A stretch of 64,000 nucleotides of DNA, taken from assembly GCA_021234155.1 (NCBI GenBank), contig JAJEKV010000034.1, positions 1,674,001 to 1,738,000 on the forward strand. The letters run 5' to 3'. Positions 58,031-64,000 of the stretch are shown piece by piece. The position numbers and the translations under genes are program-made. The number at the start of each line of letters is the position of its first letter. Positions within the stretch are counted from its first letter, which is position 1. This DNA is from Isoetes taiwanensis (Eukaryota > Streptophyta > Lycopodiopsida > Isoetales > Isoetaceae). Under the pieces are notes generated by a model. The model saw nothing but the letters and a program-made list of their open reading frames with translations, was not told the origin of the DNA and made no database searches.

Positions 58031-59240
58031 TTTAAACCCCTAGGAACGCTATTTTAGAGTAGGAAAATTTCTTGCTAATGCTATGTTACCTTACTAAATA
58101 CCAAATTTGGCCGGACAAATGTAATAAACTCAGTATTTCCCAAAACAAAGCTATAGGGCTTTGCAGGAGCATACTTATTATGTAAGAAGAAGTCCTTATC
58201 CTTAACAAAAATGGGGGTTGGTCCATATGGAGCTTTGTTGGCCTTTGATCTAGTCATAAGATCATATTTGATATTTGAATTCATATGCCATTTTATATTT
58301 GAATCATATGTACGAGGAATTTACTATGGTTCTATAGGGAGGATTTATATGAAATCGGGTTTGGTATGGATGTCTAAGCGGGCTTAAAACTTAAATGGTT
58401 ATGAAGCTATTAAGGAATTGCTTAATCTAGTATGCTTCATTATATTAGCTCAACAGCTATGAATATTTCTCTCTATCTAGGACTGGTTTGGGAGAACAAA
58501 TGCTGCTTCACTTCCAACATAGGAGGGCAAATCGATTTATGTGCAAAAGAATTTGTGGCAACTGCAGAACGGAGGGGCCCTTTTGGGGATGTATTTTGTT
58601 TTTTCCCTTTTTCTTTTTTAAGGGTAAAAATATGTATTAGTATATAAATTTACATTGGATATCCCTAAATGGGATTGATATGGATATTACTTATAAGTGT
58701 CAAGGCCTGTACTAATAAGTTGTCATTCCAGTCTTCCTTAACCATGGATCACTATAGGACCGGTCGTCTTCTTCTAGGCGTAGTATATGCAGTTACTAGC
58801 CAATTCCAAGCAGCAAGAGCTTAGGAGAGATTTCCATTGAGAACACGAGATTCGCCATTCAACATCATGACATGTGTTGGACAGGTCATTTACCCTTACT
58901 GCACGCTGTTTAAATCTATCTCCAAATGACATTTGAAATGCATAGAACTCCCTTATACTGCGATTCTATCCAAGTTCTTGTTGTAATTTTGCTCCCACAT
59001 AGGAAAGCAAATCGGATTGTGTGAAAAAAGGATTTGTGGCAACTAATTTCCTTAAACATAGAAAGGGAGGCCCTTTTGGGTTTCTTTTCTTCCTCTTTGG
59101 GTTGTTTGAAGGGCAAAACCTTGGAGAAGTGGGTTGATTCAATATTATTGAGATATGCTAATTGAAAGGATGACATTAGAAATTTCTCCACATCCAACGA
59201 TTGAGGTCAAAGTGTCCTTTGCGTTACGTGAGTTAGTAAT
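58031..59240. other. Non-coding stretch with a diverged duplication
   Basis: No gene seen. A ~110-bp segment (ACATAGGAGGGCAAATCGAT ... GGCCCTTTTGGGG) at 58508-58620 reappears in diverged form at 58988-59100 (ACATAGGAAAGCAAATCGGA ... GGCCCTTTTGGG). Confidence 0.5.
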
Positions 59241-59241
59241 T

Positions 59242-59466
59242 GAGACAGAGAGGGAGGAGAGAGAGAGGAGAGCAGAGAGGAGAGAGAAGAGAGAGAGAAG
59301 AGACATAGGGGAGGGAAAACAAGAGCGAGGAGAGAGAAGAGAGAGAGGAGAGCTGAAAGAGAGAGAGGGGAAAGAAGAGACAGGAGAGAGAGGGGAAAGA
59401 AGAGAGAGGATAGAGAGGAGGCGGGAGAAGAGAGATGAGAGAGAGATGAGGAGGCGGGGGGAGGTT
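59242..59466 (+). repeat. GA-rich homopurine tract
   Basis: About 225 bp almost entirely of G and A on the plus strand, built from GAGAGAG and GGAGA units. ORFs across it on both strands are composition artefacts. It could form triplex DNA. Confidence 0.9.
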
Positions 59467-60008
59467 TAAGGACATTTACAATTTCTTCTTTTTAATCCTA
59501 ATTGATTCTGATGGTGTGTTACACAGAGCAACAGAGGAGATTGAAGAATCTGGGAGCCCCTATCAGATGGTTGAGCAACAATGAAGATAATAATTTTTAC
59601 ATACCCAGGGTGGAGCTTGAACAACATTTCATACTTCTGAAAAAGGAAATGATTCATTCTACGCCAATTAAGAAGCTGCTGGATCGACCTGTTGGAGGTT
59701 CAATAGCTTGAAGCCTTTTTTCCAATCTCTCTTCCACAAGTGGCAGCAGAAAAGGGAGGCTCGGATGCTTATGTTAATGGATTATACCACATTCATAGTG
59801 GAGGAGTTAGGCGAACTCTTGAATATTTTTGACAGATCTGTTGTGGCCGACCTTACAGTGCAGGATGTGCTTGAAGCCAATCAGTGACTTAAGTTGGATG
59901 CCAGGATCATAGTTTTTGTAACAATATATATCTTCCTAGTATGGAAGATTCTGACATGATGTATTCCATGTAAAATGAATACAAAACCCACCTTGCCTTC
60001 AAAAAAAA
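59467..60008 (+). mobile_element. Retroposon-like fragment with LINE-type 3' end
   Basis: Two linked frames (59502-59711, IRWLSNNEDNNFYIPRVELE; about 59706-59887, LFHKWQQKREARMLMLMDYT...VLEANQ) have real protein-like composition but no family I know. The segment ends TTGCCTTC and eight A at 60001-60008, the same CCTTCAAAA end as the LINEs here. It may be a non-autonomous passenger or the 3' end of another LINE type. No target duplication was found. Confidence 0.4.
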
Positions 60009-62340
60009 TAACGGATGGCCAAAAATACCACAAAAAAGGTCCGAAAATACCACATCCCGGACTCTAAATACGGCGGTCCATTTGATTTACAAATACGCAA
60101 AGCAGTTCCTTACTGTGCAACTTTGGCTAATAAAGAATAGGATTTCTTGTGACTGTCCAGTTCCTTCTGAAGGAATAGATGAAGTGTACTTAATATGGCA
60201 TTAGCCGAAGTGCAGGTAAACAGAAGTGCAGGTAAACAGAGTGCAGCATTAGCCGAAGAGCCATATTTCTTTAACAAACATGCATCTCATATGGAGTTCC
60301 ATGTTGTTGTGAGCATCCTTAAAGGATTATTTGTATGCCTCTGATGTCACCCTCATCCATGGAAGATTTATGAGCACAGAATTAAGAACAAAAGGAACAA
60401 GTGTCTCCAAGGCATGGCTGGTATCTTGTAGCATTTTGGATTTTGTTTTAATATATTATAGTGTAAGTATTGGGTGCTTGGTTGAAAGTGTCATGAATTG
60501 GTTGTAATAAGCTTTAAATTCTCTGTGCCTTTGTGAAAGGCGATCCAATTATGAGTTTTGCTTGCAGGAACGATCCAATTCAAAATAAAAAATCCCGATT
60601 GGATGAGGAAACTACAAGAAAAATTTTTTATAAAGGCCAAAAGGTTTCTCCATTCGCGCATTTAAGGGGCGAATAAAAAAACGCAGCCAATGTTGAAGTC
60701 AGAATTGGATAAAAATGCATTCCTTGAAGAGCTGAGATCTTTTTGTTTCATATGAATCTTAAATCATGTGATTTTGAGCTACTTATAAAAAGTTATAGCA
60801 GCCGGAGTAGAAAGTTATGGTAGCCGGAGTAGAAGGGGGTCTAATGGCCTCCTCTGCGCAACAGGTTTCCTTCTATTGCGCATTGACTTTGTTCTTCTGC
60901 ATTTAGAGCCAAAGAAAATCCTAGAAGCAAAAAAGTGACATGTACGAGAAAGCCCTATAAGTTAGCTTTTCAAAAAAAAAACACCGTATTAAATAAACAA
61001 GTGTGGAAAAGGTTATTCGAGTTTTTATTTACTGCACATTTTTGCCTTTTTAGCACGCATACATAGCCATTCAACCGTGCTTTTGAAATCTAAGCTCTTG
61101 ATAGAGGGCAAAAAGTGTGTGATAGAGGCGGTAATCGCGATGGAGGGCGACCCTACCCTATAGCAAACCTGGGCTCTGTTGTGAATATGTGGAAACCACT
61201 ATGGCAAAAAATCAAATGCAAACTGCTGATACTTGGTGAGCGATTGGTGAGCGAATACCAAATTAGCAGATATCATTTGGTAATATGTTCTAAGATACAT
61301 GGAAATATAGTTTATGTGTTGGATAAATTTCTCAAATAGGCAAAAATATGTATTCGCTTTTGCCATGTAACCTTTTTCAGTTCTGGCATTTTGAGCATAA
61401 GAAATTATGGCTGTAAGTTTTGCTATGAAACCTAGTTAAATTCATTCTACCTAATCCGTTTGTGCCCTTGGTGCAATAACTATATTTGTTGAGGTACATC
61501 GTAGGTGAAATTTTGTTTTGCTATAGACTGTGATCTCAAACTGCCAATGGCGAATGCTGGAAAATCATCTACTGAATCTTGAAATAGTGATGTGCAATTA
61601 GAGTGATGGATGAGTTTTCTAAGGTTTGATTCACTCGTTTACAAATAGGTGATGCACAAACAAGTGATGCCTATCAAAAGTGCATCTAGAAACTTTACTT
61701 TCATGCATTTGTATGCATGTTTCTACATAGAAAAGAGTGTATTTTCTTCTTTCAGGACATTGTCTAAGGCAATTAAACTTAGATAATATCTGCAGTACTT
61801 CTAAGGAGTTATGAGATCTTGCTTGCAGCTCAACACTTACACGCACAAGATTAGAGAAGGTTTATATATATGTATGTGTTGGATCAATAAGTTCTTGCAT
61901 GTAGCTTCTTGGTTTTCAATTTGTGTTATTTTGAGAATTGTGAACAAAAAGAATGATCTTAATCTATGAATTTAAATTTTAAAGAAATACTATAGGACTA
62001 CATGAGTCTAGAGAACCTTCTTCTCGATAGATGATGTTGCATATAATATGGATGGTTAATTTAAAATGAAAAGGTAATTCACCATTTTCTATGTCCAAGT
62101 TTTTATTCTTGTCTAATTTTTATTCTAATTGTGAGATCATTGCTTGACTATTTAGGACACCAATGAAAGGAGTTAAAAAAACTATTTCTTGAAGACTGCA
62201 GTTGAAGCCTTCGTTGAAAACTTTGGATTTCTTCTTTTTCATGCTGATGTAGTTTGATGGAGCCCATTGTCTCATGATCTTTGTTGGCATTGTAAAGATT
62301 ACCAATTCTTGACATGTAACTATGATTTGATTTAAATTAC
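60009..62340. other. Non-coding stretch, no gene seen
   Basis: AT-rich, short ORFs only. Two small tandem duplications occur: GAAGTGCAGGTAAACA at about 60208-60240 and AAAGTTATAGCAGCCGGAGT at about 60788-60832. Confidence 0.4.
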
Positions 62341-62348
62341 AGAAATTT

Positions 62349-63255
62349 GTGCTTTATATACACTTATCTCTTTACGTTTTCAACCATAACTGGAGATCTG
62401 GAAGTCCGTTTCAGCCGAAATTTGTTGCGTTGGAAAGCCATCTCAGAGCTCTTTCTATCGGTATGTGTTTTGTATATGTTTCACTAATTATTCTGCATCA
62501 GAAACACAGATTTCCGGGCTGCAAATTGGGGGCCCCAAAAAACCCTGAAGTGTTGGTGGTGCTGCCTACTTTTGATCATATCTGGAGATCAAGAACTCTG
62601 TTTCAGCTGAAATTTATTGCGTTGGGAAGCCATCTCAGATTTCTTCCTATTGGTATGTAATCTGTATGTGTTTTTAGTACTATTTCCTCAGCAAAAACTC
62701 AGATTTGCGGGCTGCAAATTGAGGGCACAAAAAACCCTGAAGTGCTCGTGGTATTGTCCACATATTTTTTATCATATTTGGGGAATTTTAACTCCGTTTC
62801 AGCTGAAATTTATCGCGTTGGAAAGCTCCCTCAGAGATCTTTCTGAAGGTATGTGATTTGCATGTGTTTGAATGGTGTTTCCATAGCAAAAACACAGATT
62901 TTCAGCCTGCACCACCGCTTTGTGGTTCATATTACATTTTTGTTCATATCTATTTCTTTGTGACTCGGTTTCTGACGAAATTTATATCTTTGGAGAGCTC
63001 TCTCAGAGTTATTTCAAAGATATTTTATGTTGCTGATGTTTGAACAGGATTTCAGAGTGAAAACAACAGATTTTCAGTGCTGGATTTAGGGTTTCCATTG
63101 TTCTATTTTTCAGCACTATATACTTTTCTTCATATCTATTGATCTGCAGCTCTGTTTTGGGAGCAATGCATATCATTAGAATGCTTGTTCTGTGATGATT
63201 CTAAAGACATATGGTTTATCCACATTTGCTTAAGATCTGAGAGGAGAAAACAACC
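62349..63255 (+). repeat. Five diverged ~190-bp tandem monomers
   Basis: Units begin at about 62383, 62577, 62772, 62944 and 63131 with (C)CATA(A/T)CTGG-type starts. They continue with GTTTCAGC.GAAATTT and GTTGGAAAGC..TCTCAGA. Similarity fades from left to right. The pattern matches the monomers in the 5' UTR of the nested LINE (26447-26760). Confidence 0.75.
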
Positions 63256-63384
63256 AGTTTTTGCAACCCGATTTTAAGGCAGGATTCAAAGGGTGTGATA
63301 CCATCCAATCACCTTGGATTAAAACATTTACATGCTAAAGCCTTGCGGGCGACGGCGCCCGTAAGAGGGAAAGCCATTGCTTAT

Positions 63385-63790
63385 TTTCATTTCAGACAAG
63401 TGTCTCTAAGGTGGCAGAGGTTGAACTTGAGGCTGCGCTTGATTTATGCACTTGAACACTTTCAGACAGGTGTCTGTAAGGTGAAAGAGCTTCTTGCACT
63501 TGGAAACTGCGCCGCTTCCCGACACGTGGAAGCTTTGGATGAAGCGCCCCGTAAAGGGGCGAAGGTTTCATTTCGCACAAGTGTCCGTAAGGTGGCGAGG
63601 TTGAACTTGAGGTTGCGCTTTGATTTATGCACTTTAACACTTTCGACAGTGTATCCGTAAGGTGAAAGAGCCTGCACTTGCTTCTTGCACTTGGAAGCTG
63701 CTTTGCCGGACATCGGAAGCTTTCGGACGACCGTAAAGGGACGAGGGTTGTGCATGATCAAAGTGCTTGGAGGCTTTCAGACAAGCGTCT
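63385..63790 (+). repeat. Two ~187-bp tandem units before an ORF
   Basis: The segment from ACAAGTGTCTCTAAGGTGGC at 63398 repeats from about 63580. It includes GTTGAACTTGAGG.TGCGCT, TGATTTATGCACTT and CCGTAAAG.GGCGA. A partial third unit (TTTCAGACAAGCGTCTGTAG) ends at about 63797, ten bases before the ORF. Confidence 0.75.
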
Positions 63791-63809
63791 GTAGGGTGAC
63801 ACCCTATTC

Positions 63810-64000
63810 ATGGCAACTCCAGTGATAGAAGAGCCGGACGAGCCCTGCGTCCCTTCATCCAACCCCACAGATATGCATGTGGATGGTGCAGATACGCAGT
63901 CCCCTCTACCTAGCGCAGATATGGCAACAAAACTTCTATTGGGAGAGTACATAGATGCCATCCCCAATCGCAGACCAGATGACACTGGCAAAATTGATAG
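63810..64000 (+). CDS. 5' end of an ORF running off the window, probably LINE ORF1
   Basis: Open from ATG at 63810 (MATPVIEEPDEPCVPSS...) through the right edge, 63 codons without a stop. The protein start is acidic and of low complexity. Placement directly after two sets of tandem monomers like those of the nested LINE suggests a LINE ORF1, but no conserved domain is inside the window. Confidence 0.4.
   Translation, partial: MATPVIEEPDEPCVPSSNPTDMHVDGADTQSPLPSADMATKLLLGEYIDAIPNRRPDDTGKID

Noticed and set aside
59233-59475. ORFs on both strands over the GA tract
   Set aside because: Low-complexity translation (RERGE or SLPP runs) of a simple-sequence tract.

Overview
This is eukaryotic nuclear DNA, almost certainly from a land plant with a large, transposon-filled genome. 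The evidence is short GT-AG introns (69-96 bp), Ty3/gypsy elements of the plant Tat type, plant LINEs with a DUF4283-like ORF1 and a zf-RVT tail, a plant Helitron helicase, and a plant C2-domain protein. I cannot name the species; the repeat style would fit a fern, lycophyte, gymnosperm or bryophyte. Only one gene looks intact and host-like, a C2-domain protein with a Ser-Pro-rich tail at 52.45-54.50 kb on the minus strand. Nearly everything else that is recognisable is mobile DNA or its remains.

Layout. 0-1.35 kb (+): the 3' part of a broken DDE-like, transposase-related gene. 2.6-16.4 kb (-): an eleven-exon gene ending in a Ulp1-type (C48) cysteine protease domain and starting with a RING-like cluster. 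One of its introns, originally about 77 bp, carries a 10.9 kb Tat-type Ty3/gypsy element (4445-15353, TSD AGCTT). Just upstream, at 16.45-17.5 kb (-), lies a coiled-coil coding block. 17.6-25.7 kb: decayed LTR fragments, one nearly full LTR (20270-21866) and low-copy local repeats, with no convincing gene.

25.7-45.9 kb is a three-level nest. A Helitron helicase gene (+) is split by a LINE (26378-44036, 14-bp TSD GATAAAACAAATGC). The reverse transcriptase of that LINE is split by a second Tat-like Ty3/gypsy element (30798-41937, TSD CTAAG) that carries an extra long ORF between integrase and the 3' LTR. 46.0-52.3 kb: a foldback element, SINE-like repeats, a second LINE (-) that is itself interrupted, and an inverted-repeat MITE. 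54.5-62.3 kb: mostly empty, with a truncated LINE (57355-58019), a GA-rich tract and another element with a LINE-type 3' end. 62.35-64 kb: two sets of tandem repeats of about 190 bp leading into an ORF that runs off the window, most simply read as the 5' end of another LINE.

The most informative points are the exactly reconstructable insertion history, a Tat element with an intact second RNase H placed upstream of RT while its original RNase H has lost its aspartates, the env-position coiled-coil ORF of the second element, and the RING/coiled-coil/Ulp1 coding array.
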